Source of the DNA: Geminicoccaceae bacterium
GTDB taxonomy: Bacteria > Pseudomonadota > Alphaproteobacteria > Geminicoccales > Geminicoccaceae
Assembly: GCA_028285265.1 (NCBI GenBank)
Contig: JANQPX010000053.1
Span: 1 to 64,000, forward strand
Length of the DNA: 64,000 bases
Direction: 5' to 3'
A model generated the notes under the pieces. It did no database searches. It had not been told where the DNA came from and saw only the letters and a program-made list of their open reading frames with translations. Both the position numbers and the translations under genes were made by a program. How positions within the stretch are numbered: position 1 is the stretch's first letter; the number at the start of each line of letters is the position of its first letter. This document shows, piece after piece, positions 37,018 to 46,842 of the stretch.

Positions 37018-37324
37018 CGATGCTAGAAGGCGGGATCAGCGGTTCTATCTCCTATGCCGTCTCTTGTTTCTTGCCTTGCTCGACCAAGGCGCCGCAGGAA
37101 AACCCGTTAGCTGGGGCGAGACGGCATCGACGTTACCGGACCCGAGCGTTGTGTCGTTAAGGCTTCTCGTCAATCCCCGCAATCCGTTTCGTCTCAGCTT
37201 GTGCCTTTGTGCCAACGAGCCGGAAGGTCATGGGGTCGCAGGGGGCCGCACGTTTTCCGTTGTCACATGGCATCGTCATCAACCGTAGAGAGGTCGACGA
37301 TCAATCCTTCTAGGGGAGACAGAC
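37018..37324. other. Intergenic stretch with no recognised gene
   Basis: Between the MATE start and the cupin remnant. One plus-strand frame is open from 36983 to 37288 (TTG 37064 could start a 74-residue product containing SWGETASTLPDP and VVTWHRHQP). I recognise no family and see no good ribosome-binding site, so I do not call it a gene. The region should also hold the MATE promoter. Confidence 0.4.
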
Positions 37325-37532
37325 ATGGCCTATCAAGCGATTAACTTGCTAGGAGAGCTGAACCTCGTTCAGCATTAGTGGATGCCCATGTTAAGGCATC
37401 GAACACAAGCCTTAGCGCCGATGGCGGCGTGAAGATGAGTTTGATTGAGCCCCGCAGGGGCAGCATCAGGGGCATGTCGGCGGTGCGATGACCGTTGAAA
37501 AGGACGTCTGGATCTGCGCGTCGTGGCCGTAG
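37325..37532 (+). pseudogene. Decayed cupin-domain gene
   Basis: ATG 37325, behind an AGGGGAG site, reads MAYQAINLLGELNLVQH and then meets TAG. This opening matches the N terminus of a small single-domain cupin family of about 110-120 residues. Downstream pieces of the same family appear in shifting frames: GIEHKP (about 37399-37416), VKMSLIEP (about 37431-37454) and AMTVEKDVWI (37485-37514), close to the family's usual C terminus. The central barrel with the metal-binding His residues is missing, and the whole remnant is 208 bases instead of about 350. I infer one internal deletion plus frameshifts. Confidence 0.65.
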
Positions 37533-37610
37533 GCTTGACCTTTCTATCAGCAACGGACATGAAAGCGCGCAAGCGCCGCCGCCGATTATTCACAAAAGAG
37601 AGTTTCACTG

Positions 37611-38378
37611 ATGCCGCTTGAGCCGAAAGACTTGCTCGCCGAAATCGTCACCCTCGCTGATAGTGCAGGTGACGTGATCATGCAGCACTATCGCGGTGAG
37701 ATCGAGGTGAAGACCAAGGCTGACGAATCGCCGGTGACCGCAGCAGACGAGGCGGGCGAAGCCGTCATTCTTGAAGGTCTAGCGAGACTTGCTCCTGACA
37801 TTCCGGTCATCGCCGAAGAAAGAGTTGCAGCCGGCGATATACCCGAGATTGGCGACGGCCACTTTTGGTTGGTCGACCCGCTCGATGGCACGAAAGAATT
37901 CATCAGTAAAAATGGCGAGTTTACGGTCAATATCGCGCTGATCGACGCTGATGGACCTGTGATGGGTGTGGTCTTAGCTCCCGCGCGCGCGCGAGCCTGG
38001 TGGGGCTGGCGTGGCCAAGGTGCATGGATGCGGGGCGCTGCGGGCGACGTGACGAAGATCAGCGTCCGCCCTGTTCCTGCAAATGGTCCAACAGCCGTCG
38101 CCAGCCGCTCTCACGCTGATGCAGCAACCGAAGATTTTCTCGACAAGATCGGGGCTGCTGAGCGGATCTCAGCGGGCAGTTCCCTCAAATTCTGTTTGGT
38201 TGCTGAAGGCAAGGCGGATATCTATCCGCGCTTCGGGCCGACGATGGAGTGGGATGTCGCTGCCGGCCATGCCGTGCTTCTCGCGGCGGGAGGCTGTGTA
38301 ACCACCCTAGAGGGTGAGCCGTTCCTCTACCGAAAGCCGGACTTCAGGAATGTTGGCTTCATTGCCCGGGCAGCTTGA
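37611..38378 (+). CDS. cysQ: 3'(2'),5'-bisphosphate nucleotidase CysQ
   Basis: CysQ removes 3'-phosphate from PAP, the by-product of sulfate assimilation and some carrier-protein reactions. The 255-residue protein has the inositol-monophosphatase fold: the metal site DPLDGTKEFI (about 89-98), EER upstream, and WDVAAGHAVLLAAGG near the C terminus. Length is normal. It overlaps the end of the convergent sodium channel gene by 20 bases. Confidence 0.93.
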   Translation: MPLEPKDLLAEIVTLADSAGDVIMQHYRGEIEVKTKADESPVTAADEAGEAVILEGLARLAPDIPVIAEERVAAGDIPEIGDGHFWLVDPLDGTKEFISKNGEFTVNIALIDADGPVMGVVLAPARARAWWGWRGQGAWMRGAAGDVTKISVRPVPANGPTAVASRSHADAATEDFLDKIGAAERISAGSSLKFCLVAEGKADIYPRFGPTMEWDVAAGHAVLLAAGGCVTTLEGEPFLYRKPDFRNVGFIARAA

Positions 38379-39234
38379 CGACCGCATCAGCTGAACCGTC
38401 ATTCGGGCCTTCAGCGTTCAATTCTGCTCGTAAGGCGCCGATCTCGCTACGAAGCGTGCCGACCTCGCTGATGAGGAGCTTGAGGGCCTTGTCCTTTTCA
38501 TCTTCTTCCTCATCAGCGGCTTCGTGCATGGCATTGACGATGATGGCGATAAACAGATTGAGCACGGCAAAGCTGGTGATCAGGATGAAGGGCACGAAGA
38601 AAATCCACGCTTGTGGGTAGACTTCCATCACAGGCCGGACGATTCCCATCGACCAGCTTTCGAGCGTCATGATTTGGAACAATGAATAGAGGGATCGGCC
38701 GATCGAGCCGAACCATTCATCGAATCCTTCGCCGAACAACTTCGTCGCCATGACAGCGGCGATATAGAACATCAGGCCCAACAGGCCGATCACTGAGCCC
38801 ATGGCCGGAACAGCACTTAAAAGGGCCTGGACAACCTGACGCATTTTGGGGACAGCGGAGACCAAGCGCAGGGCGCGCAGAATGCGGAGAGCGCGCAGGA
38901 CCGAAAATCCTGTTCCCGATGGCAAGAGAGCCGTGCCGACAATCACGAAGTCGAAGACGTTCCAGGGATCCCGAAAGAAGCTCCAGCGATAGACGAAAAG
39001 CTTGATCGCGATCTCGACGATAAAGACCGAAAGGGCAAAGAGGTCGATCGCTGTCAATAACGGACCGGCACGCTCCATGGCACTCGGAGAGGTCTCGAGA
39101 CCGATAACAACGGCATTGATGACGATCAGCCCGATAATGAGGTTTCGGGTCAGATCGGCTTCGATAAACGCTTTAAGCCAGGTTCGCAAAGGAGGCCTCG
39201 ATTGATGACAACAAGGAGCAACCACACCGGCCAT
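38359..39234 (-). CDS. Voltage-gated bacterial sodium channel (NavAb/NaChBac-like)
   Basis: The 291-residue protein has six membrane segments. S4 carries gating arginines every third residue (R114, R117, R120, R123 in [20 protein letters not shown]). The pore loop has TLESWSM (190-196), the selectivity filter of sodium-selective bacterial channels; the surrounding FQIMTLESWSMGIVRPVMEV is close to my recollection of NavAb. After S6 (about 215-236) an acidic neck leads to a heptad-like coiled coil (about 247-275) expected to tetramerise it. Sodium selectivity is inferred from the filter. Confidence 0.93.
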   Translation of the reverse strand: MAGVVAPCCHQSRPPLRTWLKAFIEADLTRNLIIGLIVINAVVIGLETSPSAMERAGPLLTAIDLFALSVFIVEIAIKLFVYRWSFFRDPWNVFDFVIVGTALLPSGTGFSVLRALRILRALRLVSAVPKMRQVVQALLSAVPAMGSVIGLLGLMFYIAAVMATKLFGEGFDEWFGSIGRSLYSLFQIMTLESWSMGIVRPVMEVYPQAWIFFVPFILITSFAVLNLFIAIIVNAMHEAADEEEDEKDKALKLLISEVGTLRSEIGALRAELNAEGPNDGSADAVVKLPGQ

Positions 39235-39366
39235 ATAGCGACTGCAAGTATCGGTTGAAAGAGCCCGTCAACTCGCTCGTGGCAACTGTCGCCATTGCCA
39301 AAATGGTGCGGACGGTGCTTGATCGGGACGTTTGATGCCTCGTGACTGCTTCGTGGGAGCCGCTGA

Positions 39367-40071
39367 ATGCCGATTTTCGAGCGTCAGAGCCAAAGTGGCG
39401 ACCTTCTGATCAGCTTCGAAACGACGGACCTGGTGATGGCCGGTTGGGCTGGCCGGGACATGGCGGCCGTGCGCCACCACATCGAGGAACTCGAAGCGAT
39501 CGGCGTGACGCCGCCATCGAAGACGCCGCTTTTCTATCGCGTCGATCCAGCGCTGCTGGTTGCCAACCCTGAACAGATCCGGGTGGTCGGCGAGGCGACG
39601 TCGGGTGAGGTGGAGGCGGTGATTCTTGCGATGGCGGACGGACTTTGGGTGGGCCTCGGCTCTGATCACACGGATCGAGCACTGGAATCGACATCGGTTC
39701 AACTCGCCAAGCAGCTGTGTCGAAAGCCGATGGCTGGAACGGTGTGGAGCTATAGTGATGTGAGAGCCCACTGGGATGAACTCATCCTGCGGTCGTATAT
39801 CATCGAGAACGGCGAGCGCGTCCTGTACCAAGAAGGTGCTCTTGCGAACCTGCAACACCCCGACGATCTTATGACGGCCTATCGTTCCGAACGCGGCTTT
39901 TTCGACAGCGATCTGTCCCTTCCCGAGGGTTCAGCGCTCTTTTGCGGCACACTACCCGCGATTGGCGGAATCCGCTCATCAACGAACTTCGAGATGGAAC
40001 TGGAAGATCCTGTTTCCAACCGCTCCCTTCGTCACCAGGTTTTGATCGAGACGTTGCCCGAGGTGTCCTAG
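39367..40071 (+). CDS. DUF2848 family protein
   Basis: The 234-residue protein matches my memory of DUF2848: GWAGRDMAAVRHHIEELEAI, PLFYRVDPALLV, VGEATSGEVEAVI, LWVGLGSDHTDRALE and RAHWDELILRS. The fold is thought to be related to fumarylacetoacetate hydrolases, but no reaction is established. ATG 39367 follows a GGGAG site. The gene diverges from the sodium channel with 132 bases between and ends 56 bases before the RidA-like gene. A 14-base palindrome GGGTTGGCCAACCC (40100-40113) lies in that gap. Confidence 0.82.
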   Translation: MPIFERQSQSGDLLISFETTDLVMAGWAGRDMAAVRHHIEELEAIGVTPPSKTPLFYRVDPALLVANPEQIRVVGEATSGEVEAVILAMADGLWVGLGSDHTDRALESTSVQLAKQLCRKPMAGTVWSYSDVRAHWDELILRSYIIENGERVLYQEGALANLQHPDDLMTAYRSERGFFDSDLSLPEGSALFCGTLPAIGGIRSSTNFEMELEDPVSNRSLRHQVLIETLPEVS

Positions 40072-40127
40072 TTGCGAGCAGCAACGACGTTGATCAGTGG
40101 GGTTGGCCAACCCGCACCGTTTGACGA

Positions 40128-40748
40128 TCAACGCTTCTCAATCACCTTGATGTTCGGTCGACGTTGCTGCTGACTCGAGCCGCCACGGCGCTTGAGCGCG
40201 AAGATGAACTCGATCTCGACAGACGCATTGCCAGGAAGTTCGGCGAGGCCAAGGGCACTTCTTGCGTGTTGACCGGCCTGACCGAAGACTTTGGTGAGAA
40301 CTTCTGAAGCGGCGTCAATGATTTCAGGCTGTCGGCCAAAATCCTTTGACGAGGCCACGAAACCGGTGACCTTGATGGCGCGCTCAACTTCATCGAGACC
40401 GCCTGGCAGATTCTGATTCAGCCAGGCGAGAGCCTGAAGGGCGCAAAGCTGTGCAGCTTCTTTCGCGGCTTCGATCGACACTTCCTTATCGACTTTGCCC
40501 GTCGGCTTAATGTCGCCATCAACAAAAGGTACTTGGCCACTGACATAGGCCAAGCCGTTGTGAACGACGACAGGAACGTATTGAAACCGTGGCGGTTTGA
40601 CCTCGGGAAGCCGAAGACCAAGGAGCGCCAAACGACGGCGCATCGTTGGTTGCTCGACCGGTGCAAGCGGCGGCGAGGGGGGCCGGCTTCGGGGTTGGCG
40701 ACGTTTGGCCGGCGGCTTTTTTGGCGGCGATTTTTTCGGCGGAGCCAC
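40128..40748 (-). CDS. RidA/YjgF-family protein with basic N-terminal extension
   Basis: RidA proteins hydrolyse reactive enamine/imine intermediates, notably from threonine dehydratase; this gene lies directly downstream of ilvC in the isoleucine region. The core (about 38-190) has VVVHNGLAYVSGQVPFVDGD, AAQLCALQALAWLN and ARSALGLAELPGNASVEIEF, with the last strand holding the usual Glu. It lacks the exact RidA C-terminal VEIEAIA-type signature, so it is a relative rather than RidA proper. A GTG start behind GGGAG gives 206 residues with a Pro/Lys/Arg-rich head of about 35; starting at residue 36 would remove it. Confidence 0.85.
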   Translation of the reverse strand: MAPPKKSPPKKPPAKRRQPRSRPPSPPLAPVEQPTMRRRLALLGLRLPEVKPPRFQYVPVVVHNGLAYVSGQVPFVDGDIKPTGKVDKEVSIEAAKEAAQLCALQALAWLNQNLPGGLDEVERAIKVTGFVASSKDFGRQPEIIDAASEVLTKVFGQAGQHARSALGLAELPGNASVEIEFIFALKRRGGSSQQQRRPNIKVIEKR

Positions 40749-40854
40749 CTTGATCTACTCCCTTTATGGGCGGCTGGAGAAACGCAGCCGCTGGTCAAGG
40801 TGAGTAACGCATTTTCCCGAAAAGGAGAAGGGATGTTGCTCGGTACTGGGATCT

Positions 40855-40915
40855 AAAAAATGAGAATGCCCGCTGCCATGCCCTCACGTCTTGGCGGAGG
40901 GCAGGCAACGGGCAT
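40855..40915 (-). terminator. Rho-independent terminator of the ilv operon
   Basis: ATGCCCG (40866-40872) pairs with CGGGCAT (40909-40915), and inner TGCC/GGCA and GCCCTC/GAGGGC extend the stem. On the minus strand the stem is followed by TCTCA and six T residues (A run at 40855-40860). It lies just after ilvC. Confidence 0.75.
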
Positions 40916-40919
40916 ATTG

Positions 40920-40938
40920 TCAGGCAAGTTTTGCCTGA
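40920..40938 (-). terminator. Second hairpin between ilvC and its terminator
   Basis: TCAGGCAA (40920-40927) and TTGCCTGA (40931-40938) are perfect 8-base arms around a 3-base loop, 14 bases after the ilvC stop. It has no T tail of its own; it may protect the mRNA 3' end or back up the next terminator. Confidence 0.5.
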
Positions 40939-40951
40939 TGTTTTGCGTATC

Positions 40952-42605
<1,654 letters not shown>

Positions 42606-42693
42606 TTTACCAATTCCCTAGGCTCCGAAAATCAAATCCGGTGGGTAGACGGTTGCCCGTCTCCCGCCGGCGTTCTTGTTGTTGTCGGCGGCC

Positions 42694-44487
42694 TTATACC
42701 AGCGCCATACCTTCTTCGGAGCTTTCGATGTCTTCGCCGGCATTAGGGCCGAGCTTGATTTCGTTATGTGCCGCACCAGCGGGGATCATCGGATAGACAT
42801 TTTCCGCACGGTCAACGACCACATCGGCAATGACGGGGCGGTCGACCTCGATCATCTCGTTAATCAGGTCATCGAGTTCGTCAGGCTTTTCTGCCCGCAG
42901 GCCGACAACCCCGAACGCCTCGGCCAGCTTCACAAAATCGGGAAGGCTGTCCATGTAGCTCTCACTGTAGCGATTGCCGTGGAACAGCTCCTGCCACTGC
43001 CGAACCATGCCCATGTAGGAGTTGTTGAGAATGAAGCACTTTACCGGTAACCGGTACTGCACAATCGTGGACATCTCCTGCATATTCATGACCCAAGACG
43101 CCTCACCAGCGATGCCGACCACAAGCGCTTCGGGATGGGCAACCTGAACACCCATTGCCGACGGCAGGCCGTAGCCCATCGTGCCGAGCCCGCCTGAGGT
43201 CATCCAATAGCGTGGCTTTTCGAACTTGTAGTGTTGAGCGGCCCACATTTGATGCTGGCCGACCTCCGTCGTGATGAAGGTCTCCCGATCCTTGGTCAAT
43301 TCGTAAAGCCGCTGGATGGCATATTGTGGCTTGATGATGTCATCGCTCTTTTGGTAACGAAGGCTCTGCCGCGCTTGCCAGGCGTAGATGTCGGCCCACC
43401 AAGACGAGAGCTTTTGCCTATCCGCTTTTAGTCCGCGTGCCCACCAGCGCTTCAAGAGCGCGTCGACGGCTTTGCCTGCGTCGGCGGTGATGGCGAGATC
43501 GACCGGCACATTTTTGTTGATCGACGAAGGATCGATGTCGATATGGATCTTTTTCGAGTCGGGTGAGAAGGCGTCCAAACGACCTGTGACCCGGTCATCA
43601 AAGCGCGACCCAATCGCGATCATCAGATCGCAGTCATGCATCGCCATATTGGCCTCAAGCGTTCCGTGCATGCCGAGCATGCCGATGAATTGCTTGTCAG
43701 ACGCTGGATAGGCGCCCAGACCCATGAGCGTGAGCGTGACCGGAAAGCCGGTTGCCTGAATCAATTCGGTCACGCGATGGCAGGCCTCATCGCCCGCGTT
43801 CACGATGCCGCCGCCAACGTAGAAAATCGGCTTTTTTGCATCGGCCATGAGATCGATGGCGCGTTCAATGTCCGCTTCCATCGGCTCGGTCTTTGGTCGG
43901 TATGTCCGATGTTGGAACTCACTCGCCGCATGGTACGGTGCGTCCGCCATGAGCACGTCCTTCGGGAGATCGATCACAACCGGGCCCGGTCGACCGCTCC
44001 GTGCCACATGGAAGGCTTCGTGCATGACCTTGGCGACGTCGTTGGTCGACTTCACGAGATAGTTATGCTTGGTGCATGGGCGCGTGATGCCGACCGTATC
44101 GGCCTCTTGAAAGGCATCATTGCCGATCATGTGCGTCGGCACTTGTCCCGTCAGGCAAACGATGGGCACACTGTCCATCAACGCGTCGGTCAGTCCCGTT
44201 ACCGTATTGGTGGCGCCGGGGCCTGACGTGACGAGCACGACGCCGACCTTGCCGGTGCTGCGTGCATAGCCCTCAGCGGCATGGACGGCACCCTGCTCGT
44301 GGCGCACCAGAATATGCTTGATCGAGTTCTGTTTGAAGAACGCATCATAAAGGGGCAGTACAGCGCCGCCGGGATAGCCGAATACGACCTCGACACCTTG
44401 CTCGACAAGAGCGCGGAGTACGACCTCCGAACCGGTCATTGTTTGAGGTTGCACCTCTGAGCTTGGCATCGTTGTTGTAGCCGACAT
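42694..44487 (-). CDS. ilvI: Acetolactate synthase large (catalytic) subunit
   Basis: This 597-residue ThDP enzyme condenses pyruvate with pyruvate or 2-ketobutyrate. Motifs: VFGYPGGAVLPLYDAFF at the N terminus, the catalytic Glu in RHEQGAVHAAEGYARSTG, and the ThDP-binding GIAGEASWVMNMQEMSTIVQ (usual GDG replaced by AGE) with NNSYMGMVRQWQELF near the C terminus. ilvB is an alternative name. The GDG-type motif reads GIAGEASW rather than the usual GDGSF, a variation worth noting. It follows miaA after 73 bases. Confidence 0.95.
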   Translation of the reverse strand: MSATTTMPSSEVQPQTMTGSEVVLRALVEQGVEVVFGYPGGAVLPLYDAFFKQNSIKHILVRHEQGAVHAAEGYARSTGKVGVVLVTSGPGATNTVTGLTDALMDSVPIVCLTGQVPTHMIGNDAFQEADTVGITRPCTKHNYLVKSTNDVAKVMHEAFHVARSGRPGPVVIDLPKDVLMADAPYHAASEFQHRTYRPKTEPMEADIERAIDLMADAKKPIFYVGGGIVNAGDEACHRVTELIQATGFPVTLTLMGLGAYPASDKQFIGMLGMHGTLEANMAMHDCDLMIAIGSRFDDRVTGRLDAFSPDSKKIHIDIDPSSINKNVPVDLAITADAGKAVDALLKRWWARGLKADRQKLSSWWADIYAWQARQSLRYQKSDDIIKPQYAIQRLYELTKDRETFITTEVGQHQMWAAQHYKFEKPRYWMTSGGLGTMGYGLPSAMGVQVAHPEALVVGIAGEASWVMNMQEMSTIVQYRLPVKCFILNNSYMGMVRQWQELFHGNRYSESYMDSLPDFVKLAEAFGVVGLRAEKPDELDDLINEMIEVDRPVIADVVVDRAENVYPMIPAGAAHNEIKLGPNAGEDIESSEEGMALV

Positions 44488-44560
44488 GGCCGGAGTCCTT
44501 AGCTTTCATGTTGGAAGTGAAAAGAGGGTAACGAACGAAACGAGACCGCACTAATCCACG

Positions 44561-45532
44561 CTAGCGGGTCGATCGGACAGTATGCTTGATTGCGAGATCG
44601 GTCAATAAGTCCAGTGGAACCGCCGTTGACGGCTCGAAAACGTTCTTTGCCCGATCACCGAACTCGTCCATGGGTTCGAGTTCCGGCAACTGATGGCGTA
44701 GCCACGTCAGTTGTCGCTTCGCATATTGCCTGGTCTTTGCCACCGCACGGGTGGTCGCGGTGGCAAGATTTAGACTGCCGCCGAGATAGGCAAGAAGTTC
44801 AGGAACAGCGACCGCTTTCATCAAAGGGAGGTCGGTCGGCAGATCCTTTTTCTGGAGCGTTTCCAACTCATCAAGGGCGCCGGCATCGATCATGGCCTGA
44901 AGCCTGAGTTCGATTCGGCGATGAAGCGCCGGCCTTGGCGGCATCAAAGCGACGCCAACGATTGGCTCTGGCAACATGGCGCGCTTATGGGGTTGAGACC
45001 GCCAGTAGAGCAGTGATTTTCCGGTCGCCTCAAGCACCTCGGCCGCCCGAATGAGGCGCTGACGATCGCCTGGTTCAAGGAGGGCTGCCTGCTCGGGATC
45101 ACGTTTGGAAAAGTCCTGGTGAAATCCAGGAACACCTAGTTCGTCAAAACGTTCGCTGGTCGCCATGCGGATTTCGGAAGGAATGTCCGGCACTGCCGCA
45201 ATACCCTTCAACAGCGACTTGAGATAAAGCCCTGTCCCGCCAACCACGATCGGCACCTGATCTCTGGCCCTAATCTCGCCGATCACTCGGGTTGCTTCGC
45301 TCAGCCATGTGCCGACAGATCCAGGCGTCTCGGCAGGCAGATGGCCGTAAAGATGGTGGCGAGCCCGCCTGTGGTCGGCAAGGGTAGGCCGAGCCGTCAC
45401 GATCCGAAGGTCACGATATTGTTGCATACTATCGGCGTTGACGACCTCGCCGCCGATACGCTCGGCGAGATCAAGAGCGAGCGCCGATTTTCCAGAGCCT
45501 GTCGGGCCGCCGATGATGATCAAATTGACCAT
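44561..45532 (-). CDS. miaA: tRNA dimethylallyltransferase
   Basis: MiaA adds the isopentenyl group to A37 of tRNAs reading UNN codons. The 323-residue protein has the P-loop IIGGPTGSGKSALALDLAE, NADSMQQYRDLRIVTARPT, the VGGTGLYLKSLLKGIA loop and KTRQYAKRQLTWLRHQ near the C terminus. It heads the minus-strand run into ilvI and diverges from serB with 78 bases between starts. Confidence 0.95.
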   Translation of the reverse strand: MVNLIIIGGPTGSGKSALALDLAERIGGEVVNADSMQQYRDLRIVTARPTLADHRRARHHLYGHLPAETPGSVGTWLSEATRVIGEIRARDQVPIVVGGTGLYLKSLLKGIAAVPDIPSEIRMATSERFDELGVPGFHQDFSKRDPEQAALLEPGDRQRLIRAAEVLEATGKSLLYWRSQPHKRAMLPEPIVGVALMPPRPALHRRIELRLQAMIDAGALDELETLQKKDLPTDLPLMKAVAVPELLAYLGGSLNLATATTRAVAKTRQYAKRQLTWLRHQLPELEPMDEFGDRAKNVFEPSTAVPLDLLTDLAIKHTVRSTR

Positions 45533-45610
45533 TTAGACCGCATCCTGGGCTGCCGGAAACCCAGGTCTCCGGGCTTGCTTCAAACCGCAAAGCCCGTAAA
45601 AGGTCTTGTC

Positions 45611-46507
45611 ATGTCCTGCATTCTCATCGCCATCACCCATCCTGATCATGCACCGCTCGATCCAAGCCTGATCTCTGCACTTGAACGCAAATTCGGTGCC
45701 AAGAGTCGCTGGCTCGCTGAAGGTGAAGCGGCTGATATGGTTCTTGATGGATACGATCTGGCCGATGCGAAATCCCACGTCGCCGACATTCTGCCGGACA
45801 GTGCAGATCCTACGCGGGTCGATATCGCCGTTTTGCCGGCGCATCATCGGCGAAAGCGTCTTTTGATCAGCGACATGGACAGCACCATGATCACAGTCGA
45901 GTGCATCGACGAACTTGCCGACTTTGCTGGCGTCAAGAGCGACGTGGCCGCAATCACGCGGCGGGCGATGAACGGAGAGCTGGACTTTGCGGCGGCCCTT
46001 CGCGAACGCGTCGCGCTGCTTGAAGGATTGCACGTGACCGTCATTGATGAGGTCTACGCCGAACGGGTCCGGCTGATGAGTGGCGCGCGCATCCTGGTAC
46101 AGACGATGCGCGGTTTTGGCGCGACCACCGCTCTGGTCTCCGGTGGCTTTGTGCCCTTCGCGGAGCGGGTGGCGCATGACATCGGGTTCGAGGCGGTCAT
46201 CGCCAATCGGCTGGAGATCGTTGATGGCCGGCTTACAGGCCAGATTCTGCCGCCGATCACCGGTGCAGAGACCAAACTCTCCACGCTGACGCAGCTGATG
46301 CGCTCCCATAATCTCCATCCAGATGAGACTCTTGCCCTTGGTGACGGCGCCAATGATTTACCGATGATCAAGGCTGCCGGCTTGGGGGTCGCTTTTCGTC
46401 CTCATTCCGTCCTTGCCGATGCAAGCGATGCCATCGTTCAAGCGGGGGATCTTACCGCAGTTCTCTACCTCCAGGGAGTCCCGCGAGATGAATTTTTTGT
46501 CGAATAA
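45611..46507 (+). CDS. serB: Phosphoserine phosphatase
   Basis: SerB makes serine from phosphoserine. ATG 45611 (MSCILIAITHPDHAP), behind AAAGG, gives 298 residues; the open frame upstream overlaps miaA and is not coding. After an N-terminal domain of about 75 residues, the HAD core has the nucleophile in LLISDMDSTMITVECIDEL (about 84-102), ALVSGGFVPFAERVAHDIGF and ALGDGANDLPMIKAAGLGVA. Divergent miaA/serB is common in alphaproteobacteria. Confidence 0.96.
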   Translation: MSCILIAITHPDHAPLDPSLISALERKFGAKSRWLAEGEAADMVLDGYDLADAKSHVADILPDSADPTRVDIAVLPAHHRRKRLLISDMDSTMITVECIDELADFAGVKSDVAAITRRAMNGELDFAAALRERVALLEGLHVTVIDEVYAERVRLMSGARILVQTMRGFGATTALVSGGFVPFAERVAHDIGFEAVIANRLEIVDGRLTGQILPPITGAETKLSTLTQLMRSHNLHPDETLALGDGANDLPMIKAAGLGVAFRPHSVLADASDAIVQAGDLTAVLYLQGVPRDEFFVE

Positions 46508-46755
46508 GCGATAATATTACCAAAAATAGTTGAGAATAGGCAACCGTAGCGCGTTCAGCGATGGTGTTGCCGGCCTTGAAGAGCAGGCATGCCTTGCTGA
46601 GACGGGCGCTCATGCTCCTGTTCAGGCCGAGCAATCACTGAAGACGAGGCCGTGGTGAGAGGCTGAAGGGCGCCGGTCCATAAAGCAGCGATGATGGCCT
46701 GGCATGCGGTCCAAGCAGACCTGTCGCCGTTGGCGCGTTGATTTAGGGAGCTACC
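46508..46755. other. Convergent gap after serB with no recognised gene
   Basis: About 250 bases between the serB stop and the terminator of the Do protease gene. The first 40 bases are AT-rich (GATAATATTACCAAAAATAG). Short frames on both strands show no family likeness or ribosome-binding site. I see nothing functional here beyond the possible 3' end of the serB transcript. Confidence 0.5.
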
Positions 46756-46794
46756 AAAAAAATCGCCGCGAGAGAGCCATGTCTCCGCGGCGAT
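46756..46794 (-). terminator. Rho-independent terminator of the Do protease gene
   Basis: ATCGCCGCG (46762-46770) and CGCGGCGAT (46786-46794) form a perfect 9-bp stem. On the minus strand it is followed directly by seven T residues (A run 46756-46762, sharing one base with the stem), a classic intrinsic terminator 49 bases past the stop. Confidence 0.88.
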
Positions 46795-46842
46795 CTTTCT
46801 GTTGGTGACCGACCGTGGCCTAACCCGGTCGTTTGGGGCGTG

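Noticed and set aside
37064-37288. 74-codon open frame after the MATE gene
   Set aside because: No recognised family, TTG start only and no ribosome-binding site; kept only as a note in the intergenic entry.
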